Below are positions 1 to 8,351 of a stretch of DNA of 64,000 bases, one piece after another. Under the pieces are notes generated by a model. It was not told where the DNA came from. It saw only the letters and a list, made by a program, of their open reading frames with translations, and did no database searches. The stretch covers positions 62,001-126,000 of the forward strand of contig NZ_WHOM01000068.1 of assembly GCF_009739465.1 (NCBI RefSeq), given 5' to 3'. How positions within the stretch are numbered: position 1 is the first letter of the stretch; each line of letters opens with the position of its first letter. Made by a program: the position numbers and the translations under genes. Source of the DNA: Streptomyces apocyni (GTDB lineage Bacteria; Actinomycetota; Actinomycetes; Streptomycetales; Streptomycetaceae).

Positions 1-889
1 GTGGACCTTCAAGGACGACCGGGGCACCACCGTCAAGCTGGACGCCGCCCCGAAGAACATCGTCGCGTTCACGGGGACAGCCGCCGCGCTCCACGACTAC
101 GGCATCACCGTCAAGGGCGTGTTCGGGCCTACCACGGTCAAGGGCGGCAAGCCCGACGTGCAGGCCGGGGACCTGGACGTCACCCAGGTCGAGATCCTCG
201 GCAACGAGTGGGGCCAGTTCAACATCGAGCAGTACGCGGCCCTCGCGCCGGACGTACTGATCACCGACATGTGGGCCAAGGACGACCTCTGGTACGTACC
301 CGAGGAATCCCAGAAGAAGATCCTCAAGCTGGCGCCGAGCGTCGCCCTCTGGGCCGCCGAGACCTCGATGCCCAGTGCGCTCCAGCGCCGCGCCGACCTC
401 GCCGAGTCGCTGGGCGCCGACCTCAAGGACAAGAAGGTCACCGACGCCAAGGCCCGGTTCGAGAAGGCCGCCGAGCGGCTGCGCCAGGCAGCCAAGTCCA
501 ACCCGGACATCACGGTCCTGATCGGCTCCGGCAGCCAGGACCTCCTCTATGTCTCGGTCCCCAAGATGTCCGCCGACACCCGCTACTTCCAGGAGCTCGG
601 CGTCAAGTTCGTCGAGCCCAAGGCCAACGCCCAGGGCTTCTTCGAGGAGCTGAGCTGGGAGAACGCCGACAAGTACCAGGCCGACGTGATCATGATGGAC
701 AACCGGACCTCGGCCCTCCAGCCCGCCGACCTGGACACGTCCAAGCCGACCTGGAAGAAGCTGCCCGCGGTCAAGGCCGGACAGGTCATCCCGCGCACCA
801 CCGAGCCGATCTATTCGTACGCCAAGTGCGCGCCGATCCTCGAGGAGCTGGCCGAGGCGATCGAGAAGGCGAAGAAGGTGGCGAAGTGA
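1..889 (+). CDS. Iron-siderophore ABC transporter substrate-binding protein (5' truncated)
   Basis: The reading frame is open from the window edge (frame starting at base 2) to the TGA at 887-889, so the signal peptide and lipobox lie outside. About 295 residues of a periplasmic-binding-protein fold of the Fe3+-siderophore/B12 type are present: an N-terminal part with a DDRGTTVKLD strand and KNIVAF, a central helix rich in Lys/Ala, and a C-terminal TTEPIYSYAKCAPILEEL helix. Such proteins capture ferric siderophores outside the membrane and deliver them to a permease. The stop overlaps the GTG start of the siderophore-interacting protein by four bases (GTGA), which implies translational coupling and supports the iron assignment. 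The exact siderophore cannot be read from the sequence. Confidence 0.85.
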   Translation, partial: WTFKDDRGTTVKLDAAPKNIVAFTGTAAALHDYGITVKGVFGPTTVKGGKPDVQAGDLDVTQVEILGNEWGQFNIEQYAALAPDVLITDMWAKDDLWYVPEESQKKILKLAPSVALWAAETSMPSALQRRADLAESLGADLKDKKVTDAKARFEKAAERLRQAAKSNPDITVLIGSGSQDLLYVSVPKMSADTRYFQELGVKFVEPKANAQGFFEELSWENADKYQADVIMMDNRTSALQPADLDTSKPTWKKLPAVKAGQVIPRTTEPIYSYAKCAPILEELAEAIEKAKKVAK

Positions 890-1797
890 CGACGCCCGAC
901 GCGACCCCCCAGTCATCACCGCAGTCACCATCGCCCTCTCCTCCCCCACCGTTTCGGTTCTTCGACCTGGAGGTCGACCGGATCCGTCGAATCTCGCCCT
1001 CGCTGGTGCGGGTCACCTTCACCGGGCCAGAGCTGGACGCCTTCGCCTCCGGGGGCCGGGACCAGAGCCTCTCGCTCTTCCTGCCGCACCCGGGCCAGTC
1101 GGCGCCGGTCCTGCCGGACGCGACGGCCGCCACGGACGAAGCGAGCTGGATCGCCGCCTACTACCAACTGCCGGACGACGTACGGGCGGTGATGCGCTCG
1201 TACACGGTACGGGAGCAGCGCCGTGGCCCCGCCGCCACCGAGATCGACATCGACTTCGCGCTGCATCCGGACGGCGGCCCGGCCTGCCGCTGGGCCGAGC
1301 GGGCCGCCCCCGGCGACCGGGTACGGGTGCTCGGACCGACGGACGAGGACAACACCGGAGTACGGTTCCGGCTGCCCGAGTCCGCCGACTGGGTGCTGAT
1401 CTGGGCCGACGAGACGGCGCTGCCCGCGGCGTCGGCCATCCTGGAGTGGCTTCCGGCCGGGACGCGGGCCCGGGTCTGGTTCGAAGTCGCGGAAGCGGCC
1501 GACCGGGTGGAGCCCCTCACCCGCGCCGAGGCGCACATCACCTGGCTGGTGCGCGCGGAGTCCGGGGAGCCGCGTACCGAGCGCGCCCTGGCGGCGGTCC
1601 GCGCCGACAAGCTGCCGGACGGCACCCCGTACAGCTGGATCGCGGGCGAGGCGGGCACGGTCAAGGCGCTCCGCCGCCACCTGGTGAACGAGCGCGGGTT
1701 CGACCGTAAGGCCGTGACGTTCATCGGCTACTGGCGGCAGGGTCTCAGCGAGGACGGCCTGCGCGAGGAGGCGGCGGCGACGGCCTCGGCCGAGTAG
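886..1797 (+). CDS. Siderophore-interacting protein (FAD/NADPH ferric-siderophore reductase family)
   Basis: 303 residues in the usual size range of SIP proteins. The GTG at 886 overlaps the upstream stop and is the only start that fits; the open frame extending further upstream is a shadow of the binding-protein gene. After a Ser/Pro-rich N-terminus the FAD-binding domain begins (FFDLEVDRIRRISPSLVRV), with the flavin-binding R-x-Y-T-x-R motif at about residues 104-109 (RSYTVR). The C-terminal NAD(P)H domain contains WIAGEAGTVKALRRHL near residue 251, typical of the family. These cytosolic enzymes reduce ferric siderophores to release iron. Coupling to the binding-protein gene fits uptake followed by iron release. 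Confidence 0.9.
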   Translation: MTTPDATPQSSPQSPSPSPPPPFRFFDLEVDRIRRISPSLVRVTFTGPELDAFASGGRDQSLSLFLPHPGQSAPVLPDATAATDEASWIAAYYQLPDDVRAVMRSYTVREQRRGPAATEIDIDFALHPDGGPACRWAERAAPGDRVRVLGPTDEDNTGVRFRLPESADWVLIWADETALPAASAILEWLPAGTRARVWFEVAEAADRVEPLTRAEAHITWLVRAESGEPRTERALAAVRADKLPDGTPYSWIAGEAGTVKALRRHLVNERGFDRKAVTFIGYWRQGLSEDGLREEAAATASAE

Positions 1798-1839
1798 CGC
1801 TTCCGTGGCGGCTGAACCCGCCCCTTCCCCACAGACCGG

Positions 1840-1873
1840 CGGGCGCCCAGGAGACGGTCCTCCCGGGCGCCCG
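1840..1873. terminator. Hairpin between convergent genes
   Basis: An inverted repeat with arms CGGGCGCCC and GGGCGCCCG, extended inward by GGAG/CTCC, lies between the siderophore-interacting gene and the convergent hexosaminidase gene. There is no T-run, as is common in streptomycetes. It probably serves both genes. Confidence 0.6.
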
Positions 1874-1876
1874 TCC

Positions 1877-1890
1877 ACGTACCGGTACGT
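1877..1890. repeat. 14-bp perfect palindrome at the 3' end of the hexosaminidase gene
   Basis: ACGTACCGGTACGT reads identically on both strands and sits 5 bases outside the hexosaminidase stop codon. It could be a protein site or simply a second small hairpin beside the terminator. Nothing else identifies it. Confidence 0.4.
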
Positions 1891-1895
1891 ACCAC

Positions 1896-3623
1896 CTACG
1901 GCCAAGGCACCTGCGGCGACCGGTAGTAGTCCATGCCCAGCGCCTCCCAGCGCGGCCCCTGCGCCGCCAGCCGCACCTTGTAGCCGTCCCAGTCATGGGT
2001 CGCGGCGGGCGACCAGCCGAGTTCGGCGACACCCGGCAGCCGAGGGAAGGCCATGTACTCGATGTGCCGCGAGTTCTCGATGGTCTCCGACCACAGCGGC
2101 GCCTCGACCCCCTTGAGCGCGGAGGCGGGCGCGCCCGGCAGTCGCGTCGCCAGATACTCCGCCGGGTCCCAGTCGTAGGACCGCCGCACCTCGACGAAAC
2201 CGGCCCACCCGAGACCCAACTCGGTGTCCTCGTCGTACTTCATGTCGAGGTAGATCCGGTCGGCGGGCGACAGGACGAGCCCGGTGCCGTTCCTGGCGGC
2301 CTCAGCGACCTCGGCCCGCTCCTCCGGGCTGGTCCGGTCAAGCCCCCAGTACTGCGCGACCGCCCCGTCGGCCGGGGTCGCCCCGGCCAGCTGGTGCCAG
2401 CCCATCACCGTTTTCCCGTACTTGGCGACGACCGGCTGCACCCGGGCCATGAACGTCGCGTAGTCCTCAGGGGTGGTCTGGTGCGCCTCGTCGCCGCCGA
2501 TGTGGAGGTACCGGCCGGGAGTGAGTGCGGCGATCTCGCGGATCACGTCGTCCACGAAGTCGTACGTGATCTCCTTGCCGACACACAGCGAGCTGAAGCC
2601 GACCTCGATGCCCGTGTAGAGAGGTGGCGCGACGCCGTCGCAGTTCAGGTCCGCGTACGAGGAGAGCGCCGCGTTGGTGTGGCCCGGCATGTCGATCTCC
2701 GGGACGACTTCGAGATGGCGGGACGCCGCGTACGCCACCAGGTGCTTGTACTGGGCCTTGGTGTAGTAGCCGCCGGGTCCGCCGCCGACCTGGGTCGAGC
2801 CGCCGTGGGTGGCCAGCCGTGGCCAGGAGTCGATGGCGATCCGCCAGCCCTGGTCGTCGGAGAGGTGCAGATGCAGCGTGTTGACCTTGTAGAGGGCCAG
2901 CTGGTCGATATAGCGCTTGACCTGCTCGACGGTGAAGAAGTGCCGGGAGACATCGAGCATGGCGCCCCGGTAGGCGAACCGCGGGACGTCCTTGATCGTG
3001 CCGCCCGCGATCTTCCAGGGCCCGCGCTGCCGGGTGTCCTTCTCGATACGGGGAGGCAGCTGCTGGCGCAGAGTCTGCACGCCGTGGAAGAGCCCGGCGG
3101 GCTCGCGCGCGGTGAGGGTGACCGACTTCCTGCTGGACGTCAGGCGGTATCCCTCAGCGCCCAGGTCGTTGGCCCTGGGGTCGAGGGCGAGGCGGATGCC
3201 GTCCTTTCGGCCCCAGCCCGGCGGGCCGGGCGGACTGGGCAGGACGGGCAGCGGGTAGCCGGTGGCGGGGCGCAGGATCTCGGCGAGCTGACGGCCGACC
3301 GCACGGGCCTCGCGTGCGCGTGGGCCGCCCTCGATCCTGATCCGGGTCCGCTGGGTGATCTCGTACGGCGATCCACCGGCCGCGACCGAGGCGGGCGCCG
3401 GGACCACTTGACCGAGCGGGACGAGGGTCGCTGGGGACTCCTTTCCCTGCGCGTCTCCCTGCGCATTTCCCTGCGGGGTCGCGGCGACGCCGGAGATACC
3501 GACGGCCAGGACGAGGAGCGCTGCACCGAGCATCCGGGGCGTTCGGGGCATCCGGGGTAGCCGAGGTAGCCGGGGATTTCCGCGAATCCGGGTCATTCGG
3601 GACGTGGTGCCGTGCTGTCTCAC
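1896..3623 (-). CDS. Secreted beta-N-acetylhexosaminidase, GH20
   Basis: 575 residues. The GTG at 3623 is chosen because GAAGGGAA lies 8 bases upstream; a GTG at 3650 has no such site. The N-terminus is Arg-rich and then hydrophobic (MLGAALLVLAVGISGVAA), an export signal. A GH20b-like domain follows (about residues 70-190), then the catalytic barrel with MLDVSRHFF, HLHLSDDQGWRI near residue 248 and the catalytic Asp-Glu pair in HIGGDEAH near residue 378. GH20 enzymes use substrate-assisted catalysis to release N-acetylglucosamine from chitobiose-type substrates. The position near glmS and the DasR-like site upstream both fit amino-sugar metabolism. Confidence 0.93.
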   Translation of the reverse strand: MRQHGTTSRMTRIRGNPRLPRLPRMPRTPRMLGAALLVLAVGISGVAATPQGNAQGDAQGKESPATLVPLGQVVPAPASVAAGGSPYEITQRTRIRIEGGPRAREARAVGRQLAEILRPATGYPLPVLPSPPGPPGWGRKDGIRLALDPRANDLGAEGYRLTSSRKSVTLTAREPAGLFHGVQTLRQQLPPRIEKDTRQRGPWKIAGGTIKDVPRFAYRGAMLDVSRHFFTVEQVKRYIDQLALYKVNTLHLHLSDDQGWRIAIDSWPRLATHGGSTQVGGGPGGYYTKAQYKHLVAYAASRHLEVVPEIDMPGHTNAALSSYADLNCDGVAPPLYTGIEVGFSSLCVGKEITYDFVDDVIREIAALTPGRYLHIGGDEAHQTTPEDYATFMARVQPVVAKYGKTVMGWHQLAGATPADGAVAQYWGLDRTSPEERAEVAEAARNGTGLVLSPADRIYLDMKYDEDTELGLGWAGFVEVRRSYDWDPAEYLATRLPGAPASALKGVEAPLWSETIENSRHIEYMAFPRLPGVAELGWSPAATHDWDGYKVRLAAQGPRWEALGMDYYRSPQVPWP

Positions 3624-3664
3624 AAGCTCGTTCCCTTCGGCAGGGTCCACCTGTGGTGCCTAGC

Positions 3665-3676
3665 GACCGATCGGTC
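3665..3676. promoter_or_regulatory. Palindrome in the hexosaminidase promoter region
   Basis: GACCGATCGGTC is a perfect 12-bp palindrome, and the flanking bases almost extend it. It lies 42-53 bases upstream of the hexosaminidase start, a position expected for an operator. It resembles TetR-family sites in form only; no regulator gene is adjacent. Confidence 0.4.
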
Positions 3677-3708
3677 ACCATGCGTACCGTGCCCGCAGGA
3701 CGGGGTCA

Positions 3709-3720
3709 AGGTATAGACCA
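3709..3720. promoter_or_regulatory. Possible DasR-responsive element (dre)
   Basis: AGGTATAGACCA matches the dre core TGGTCTAGACCA at 10 of 12 positions. The known DasR consensus controls N-acetylglucosamine and chitin genes in streptomycetes. It lies between the divergent hexosaminidase and DUF4429 genes, about 90 bases upstream of the hexosaminidase start, where GlcNAc-dependent repression would make sense. Assignment is by motif similarity only. Confidence 0.5.
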
Positions 3721-3754
3721 ACACTCGGAGTTGGGTGGATGGCAGAATCCCCAC

Positions 3755-4651
3755 ATGGCGGAAATCATCCAGCGCGACGGGACCTGGACCTTCGACGGCG
3801 ACTCGCTCCGGATCGTGCCCGGACGCGACAAGTCAGTGAGCCTGCTGCGCAAGACCCTGGGCGAACTCTCCGTCCCGGTCCAGGCGTTGGCGGGGATCTC
3901 CTTCGAGCACGGCAAGAAGTCGGGACGGCTGCGACTGCGGCTACGCGACGGCGCCGACCCGCTTTCACAGGCGACCGGAGGCCAACTGTCGGACGGTGAC
4001 GACCCGTACCAGCTGGCGGTGGAGCCGGACCGCTTCGGCGTCGCCGAGTACCTGGTGGACGAGGTGCGCAACGCGCGCCTGCTGGAGCAGGTGCCGTCCG
4101 GCGGCTGCGACGGCTATCTGCTGGCAGGGCCCTCGGTGCCGCTGTCGGTGACGGCGGGCGACGGTACGGCCAGCTTCGACGGGGAGCACATCCGCCTGGA
4201 GTGGAAGTGGAACACCGAGGACGCCAAATCGGCGGCCGGGACTCGCTCGCTGGAGCTCGGGGACATCGCCGCCGTGGAGTGGCAGCCGTCGGCGGGGCTG
4301 GAGAACGGCTACCTCCGGTTCACCATCAAGCGCTCCCCCACCAAGGCCCCGCCCAAGTACGACCCGAACTCCATCGAGCTCTACGGCTTCCGCAAGGACC
4401 CGCTGATGGCCCTGGTCGCCGCCGCGGTCCAGGCCAGGCTGCCGCACCCGGCCGCCCCGGCCCTCGCGCCCGCGCCCGCCCCCGACGCCGACGCGCGGGC
4501 CACGCTGGCTCCGCCCGCCACCGACACGGGCGGCGACGACCACGACGCCCTGCTGCGTCGGCTGCGCGAGCTCGGCGAGCTGCACCAGTCCGGAATCCTC
4601 ACGGACGACGAGTTCACGACGGCCAAACAGGCCGTCCTCAAGCGCCTGTGA
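3755..4651 (+). CDS. DUF4429 protein with C-terminal SHOCT domain
   Basis: 298 residues from the ATG at 3755. Two similar halves can be seen: residues 1-95 (MAEIIQRDGTWTFDGDSLRI, then LGELSVPVQALAGISFE) and residues 133-225 (GDGTASFDGEHIRLEW, then LELGDIAAVEWQ). This is the repeated PH-like DUF4429 module. A Pro/Ala linker leads to a short C-terminal helix pair (ALLRRLRELGELHQSGILTDDEF), the SHOCT motif often found at the ends of such proteins. There is no signal peptide or membrane segment. The function of the family is unknown, though PH-like folds commonly bind lipids or proteins. It is divergent from the hexosaminidase gene. Confidence 0.8.
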   Translation: MAEIIQRDGTWTFDGDSLRIVPGRDKSVSLLRKTLGELSVPVQALAGISFEHGKKSGRLRLRLRDGADPLSQATGGQLSDGDDPYQLAVEPDRFGVAEYLVDEVRNARLLEQVPSGGCDGYLLAGPSVPLSVTAGDGTASFDGEHIRLEWKWNTEDAKSAAGTRSLELGDIAAVEWQPSAGLENGYLRFTIKRSPTKAPPKYDPNSIELYGFRKDPLMALVAAAVQARLPHPAAPALAPAPAPDADARATLAPPATDTGGDDHDALLRRLRELGELHQSGILTDDEFTTAKQAVLKRL

Positions 4652-4784
4652 CACGCCCCCGACACCGCCCCTGGCGCACTCCCAACACGCCCCCGACGGC
4701 ACTTCTGACACGACTCCGACACGATCCTGCCCGATTGCGGGCAGGATTCTTGCGAGTAGCGCGCCGATAACGCAGGATCGTCGA

Positions 4785-5042
4785 GTGCACGACGACCTCG
4801 TAGATCACCTGACGCGCTCCACGCCGCTCCAGCGCGGCGAGGCCCTGCGCGTGATCCAGGACGTCCTCGCCTACTTCGACGAGACGACCGACGAGTTCGT
4901 CCGCCGCCGCCATCGCGAACTCCAGGGTCAGGGCCTGGTGAACTCGGCGATCTTCGAGCAGATCGCGACGGATCTGAGGTATCGCACGGTCGCGCCGCCC
5001 GAGCTCTCTCTGAGGCAGCTGCGCCGCATCATCTACGGCTAG
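4785..5042 (+). CDS. Small conserved hypothetical protein upstream of glmS
   Basis: 85 residues from a GTG start, with no cysteine, signal or membrane segment. The sequence is helical and charged (DDLVDHLTRSTPLQRGEALRVIQDVLAYF, given in part; then VRRRHRELQ), with a Tyr/Arg-rich end LRRIIYG. It stops 34 bases before glmS and may be co-transcribed with it. I do not recognise a family. Codon bias and the conserved-looking amphipathic helices support a real gene. Confidence 0.65.
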   Translation: MHDDLVDHLTRSTPLQRGEALRVIQDVLAYFDETTDEFVRRRHRELQGQGLVNSAIFEQIATDLRYRTVAPPELSLRQLRRIIYG

Positions 5043-5076
5043 ATTCACAGCACGATTTACGGCAGGGGAACAACAT

Positions 5077-6894
5077 ATGTGCGGAATTGTCGGATACATC
5101 GGAAAGCGCGATGTGGCGCCGCTGCTCCTTGAGGGGCTGCAGCGTCTGGAGTACCGGGGCTATGACTCGGCGGGTGTGGTGATCACCAGCCCCAAGACCC
5201 CCGGGCTGAAGATGGTCAAGGCCAAGGGCCGGGTACGGGACCTGGAGGCCCGGGTGCCCAAGCGTTTCGCTGGCACCACCGGCATCGCCCACACCCGCTG
5301 GGCGACCCACGGCGCCCCCTCCGACGAGAACGCGCACCCGCACCTGGACGCGGAGAACAAGGTCGCCGTCGTCCACAACGGCATCATCGACAACGCCACG
5401 GACCTGCGCGCCAAGCTGGTCGCCGACGGCGTGGAGTTCCTCTCCGAGACCGACACCGAGGTCCTCACCCACCTGATCGCCCGCTCCCAGGCGCCGACCC
5501 TGGAGGAGAAGGTCCGCGAGGCCCTGCGCCTCGTCGAGGGCACCTACGGCATCGCCGTGCTGCACGCCGACTTCACCGACCGCATCGTGGTCGCCCGCAA
5601 CGGCTCCCCGGTGGTGCTCGGCATCGGCGAGAAGGAGATGTTCGTCGCCTCCGACGTGGCGGCGCTGGTCTCGCACACCCGCCAGGTGGTCACCCTGGAC
5701 GACGGTGAGATGGCGACCATCAAGGCCGACGACTTCCGTACGTACACCACCGAGGGCTCCCGCACGACGGCCTCGCCGACCACCGTGGAGTGGGAGGCCG
5801 AGTCGTACGACATGGGCGGCCACGACACGTACATGCACAAGGAGATCTCGGAGCAGGTCGACGCCGTGGACCGGGTGCTGCGCGGCCGGATCGACGACCG
5901 GTTCTCCACCGTGCACCTGGGCGGCCTGAACCTGGACGCCCGGGAGGCCCGCACCATCCGCCGGGTGAAGATCCTCGGCTGTGGCACCTCGTACCACGCG
6001 GGCCTGATCGGCGCCGGTCTGATCGAGGAGCTGGCCCGCATCCCCGCGGACGCCGAGCCCGCGTCCGAGTTCCGCTACCGCAACGCGGTGGTGGACCCCG
6101 ACACTCTCTATGTCGCGGTCTCGCAGTCCGGTGAGACGTACGACGCGCTCGCCGCCGTACAGGAGCTCAAGCGCAAGGGCGCCCGCGTCCTCGGCGTGGT
6201 GAACGTGGTGGGCTCGGCGATCGCCCGGGAGACCGACGGCGGTGTGTACGTGCACGCGGGCCCCGAGGTCTGCGTCGTCTCCACCAAGTGCTTCACCAAC
6301 ACAGTCGTCGCCTTCGCGCTGCTCGCCCTGCACCTGGGCCGCATCCGCGACCTGTCGGTGGCCGACGGGAAGCGACTGATCGCGGGCCTGCGCAAGCTGC
6401 CCGACCAGATCGCCGAGGTCCTTCAGCAGGAGGGCGAGATCAAGAAGCTGGCCGAGGAGTACGCGGGCGCCCAGTCGATGATGTTCATCGGTCGGGTGCG
6501 CGGTTACCCGGTGGCCCTTGAGGCGTCGCTGAAGCTCAAGGAGATCTCGTACATCCACGCCGAGGCGTACCCGGCGTCGGAGCTGAAGCACGGTCCGCTG
6601 GCGCTGATCGAGCCCGCGCTGCCGACGGTGGCGATCGTGCCGGACGACGATCTGCTGGAGAAGAACCGCGCGGCGCTGGAGGAGATCAAGGCCCGCAGTG
6701 GCCGGATTCTCGCGGTCGCGCACCAGGAGCAGGAGAAGGCCGACCACACGATCGTGGTACCGAAGAACGAGACCGAGCTGGACCCGATCCTGATGGGCAT
6801 CCCGCTCCAGCTGTTCGCGTACCACACGGCCCTGGCGATGGGCCGCGACATCGACAAGCCCAGGAACCTCGCCAAGTCCGTCACGGTCGAGTAG
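5077..6894 (+). CDS. glmS: Glutamine-fructose-6-phosphate aminotransferase
   Basis: 605 residues, the usual length. It starts MCGIVGYIG, so Cys2 becomes the N-terminal nucleophile of the glutaminase domain after Met removal. HTRWATHG and VHNGIIDN are typical glutaminase motifs. Two SIS isomerase domains follow: CGTSYHAG near residue 305 and SQSGETYDALA near residue 350, then AEAYPASELKHGPLALIEP. The C-terminus ends with the conserved LAKSVTVE. The enzyme makes glucosamine-6-phosphate from fructose-6-phosphate and glutamine, the entry to peptidoglycan precursor synthesis. A weak GGGGAA site precedes the ATG. Streptomycetes often carry more than one glmS; which copy this is cannot be told. Confidence 0.97.
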   Translation: MCGIVGYIGKRDVAPLLLEGLQRLEYRGYDSAGVVITSPKTPGLKMVKAKGRVRDLEARVPKRFAGTTGIAHTRWATHGAPSDENAHPHLDAENKVAVVHNGIIDNATDLRAKLVADGVEFLSETDTEVLTHLIARSQAPTLEEKVREALRLVEGTYGIAVLHADFTDRIVVARNGSPVVLGIGEKEMFVASDVAALVSHTRQVVTLDDGEMATIKADDFRTYTTEGSRTTASPTTVEWEAESYDMGGHDTYMHKEISEQVDAVDRVLRGRIDDRFSTVHLGGLNLDAREARTIRRVKILGCGTSYHAGLIGAGLIEELARIPADAEPASEFRYRNAVVDPDTLYVAVSQSGETYDALAAVQELKRKGARVLGVVNVVGSAIARETDGGVYVHAGPEVCVVSTKCFTNTVVAFALLALHLGRIRDLSVADGKRLIAGLRKLPDQIAEVLQQEGEIKKLAEEYAGAQSMMFIGRVRGYPVALEASLKLKEISYIHAEAYPASELKHGPLALIEPALPTVAIVPDDDLLEKNRAALEEIKARSGRILAVAHQEQEKADHTIVVPKNETELDPILMGIPLQLFAYHTALAMGRDIDKPRNLAKSVTVE

Positions 6895-6974
6895 CTCTTT
6901 GACCGAACCATCAATTGAGCAACCCCCACGCCGCGCAACCACACCCGCGAGAGCGGCGCCGGTTTAGGCGCAAA

Positions 6975-7019
6975 GAACGGCCCCCTGTGAGTGCCACCAC
7001 GCCGCACAGGGGGCCGTTC
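6975..7019. terminator. Perfect 15-bp stem hairpin between glmS and the transporter gene
   Basis: GAACGGCCCCCTGTG and its exact reverse complement CACAGGGGGCCGTTC are separated by a 15-base loop. It lies between convergent genes and should stop transcription from both sides; no T-run is present. Confidence 0.85.
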
Positions 7020-7064
7020 CTCAGTGGGCCGGAGGGCGCCCATTCCCTCCGGCTCGTGGCTGCC

Positions 7065-7634
7065 TCAGCCGGTGGCCGTCACCCCTCGGTGGGCAGCTCG
7101 TTTGGGCAGTACGGTGGGCCACTTGGCCAGTGGCGCGGTAGCCGCGTACCAGGCGACGGCACCCGCCACGACGGCGAACCAGCCGCCGACCTTGGCCAGG
7201 CCCGCACTCTCGCCGAACTGCGCGATCGCGAGCAGGACCAGCGAGACGAACAGCAACCCGAAGGTGCCCTGTGACAGCGTTCCGCTGCCGCTCGCTCCCA
7301 GCATGAGGGTGAGCGCGACCAGCGCGAAGAGCACCAGCAGGAGACCCGCGGCGTTCTTCGCCATACCGGCCTCGGTCGTGACGCCCCAGGTGAACCAGAG
7401 TGCGGCGAGCGAGGCGAAGGCCGTGCCGGTGAACGCGTCACGGTCGCGGAAGGCGAACAGCCCCGCCACGGACAGGGCTATGCCGCCGACGAAGGTCGCG
7501 ATCGGGACAACGTCGGCTGCCGCCACGCCATCGATCACGGCGGTGTGACCGAGCCCGAAGGCCAGCAGCGTCAGTCCCAGGGCGAGGGTGCCAAAGGTCG
7601 TAGTGGTGCTTCCCGCGGAGACGTCTTTGTCCAC
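7065..7634 (-). CDS. GPR1/FUN34/YaaH-family (acetate-uptake type) membrane protein
   Basis: 189 residues with six hydrophobic segments: LALGLTLLAFGLGHTAVI, VPIATFVGGIALSVAGLFAF, ASLAALWFTWGV, AAGLLLVLFALVALTLML, FGLLFVSLVLLAIAQF and VGGWFAVVAGAVAWYAA. The pattern of GG-x(4-6)-AG followed by FRDRDAFTGTAFASLAALWF fits the SatP/YaaH family of acetate and succinate channels or transporters. The usual NPAPLGL signature near the N-terminus is not obvious, so substrate specificity is uncertain. It starts ATG after GAAGGGAG and is convergent with glmS. Confidence 0.75.
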   Translation of the reverse strand: MDKDVSAGSTTTTFGTLALGLTLLAFGLGHTAVIDGVAAADVVPIATFVGGIALSVAGLFAFRDRDAFTGTAFASLAALWFTWGVTTEAGMAKNAAGLLLVLFALVALTLMLGASGSGTLSQGTFGLLFVSLVLLAIAQFGESAGLAKVGGWFAVVAGAVAWYAATAPLAKWPTVLPKRAAHRGVTATG

Positions 7635-7826
7635 GGCGGGCTCCCTTCATGCGCAGGTGGTTCCAGCGTGCTTTATCTACCCTTTACAAGGGAGCAAACC
7701 ACCTCTACGCGCGGGTAGCTTTAGTCCAGCGCGGCCGGGCTGACCAGGCACGTTACGGACGGGGCGAAGGGGACGGCGGGGGGCCGGGAGCGCTGGACAG
7801 GCTCTTGGGGAGCGCTGGACAGGCTC

Positions 7827-8351
7827 TTACGGGATGACGACCACGGGCCGCCGCGCCCGCCGCGCGAGCCGTCCGGCCACCGAGCCGAAGATCCGGCCGA
7901 CGATGCCGTGCGTGGAGCCGACGACGATCGCGTCCGCCTCGTACTCACGGCCGACCTCTTCGAGCTCGTGGCAGATGTCCCCACCGCGCTCGACCAGGAC
8001 CCACGACACTTCGGCGAGGTAGTCGGCGCAGGCGAGCTCGAGTCCGAGCACCTCGGTGCGGTGGTCGGGTACGTCCACGAAGACGGGTGGCTCACAGCCC
8101 GCCCAGACGGTGGTCGGCAGGCGGTTGGCGACATGCACGATGATCAGGCTGGAGCCGGAGCGGCTGGCCATCCCGATCGCATACGACAGCGCCCGCTCAC
8201 TGGACGTCGAGCCGTCGAAACCGACGACGACGCCGTGCCGGAACGCGGGGTCGCAGGACTGGCGTGGCTGTTCCGCCGCTTGGGGGTCGGCCGTGGGATC
8301 GGCGACCTGCCACTTGCGGTCGGCGGGTTCGGGGAGTTCGTGACCGGCCAT
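7827..8351 (-). CDS. Universal stress protein (single UspA domain)
   Basis: 174 residues from the ATG at 8351. Open frame continues upstream but its composition is not gene-like there. After a Pro/Gln-rich lead of about 40 residues the Usp domain starts with VVVGFDGSTSSERALSYA (Asp of the nucleotide site) and ends with IVVGSTHGIVGRIFGSVAGRL followed by RPVVVIP. The G-x2-G-x9-G-(S/T) ATP-binding pattern is partly kept (GSTHGIVGRIFGSVAG). Such proteins bind ATP or adenylates and act in stress survival; the partner is unknown. Confidence 0.85.
   Translation of the reverse strand: MAGHELPEPADRKWQVADPTADPQAAEQPRQSCDPAFRHGVVVGFDGSTSSERALSYAIGMASRSGSSLIIVHVANRLPTTVWAGCEPPVFVDVPDHRTEVLGLELACADYLAEVSWVLVERGGDICHELEEVGREYEADAIVVGSTHGIVGRIFGSVAGRLARRARRPVVVIP

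Noticed and set aside
1995..3560. 521-codon top-strand frame over the hexosaminidase gene
   Set aside because: Antisense shadow; GH20 motifs are on the bottom strand.
5029..6942. 637-codon frame antisense to glmS
   Set aside because: Composition is His/Gly/Val-rich shadow; glmS on the other strand is unmistakable.
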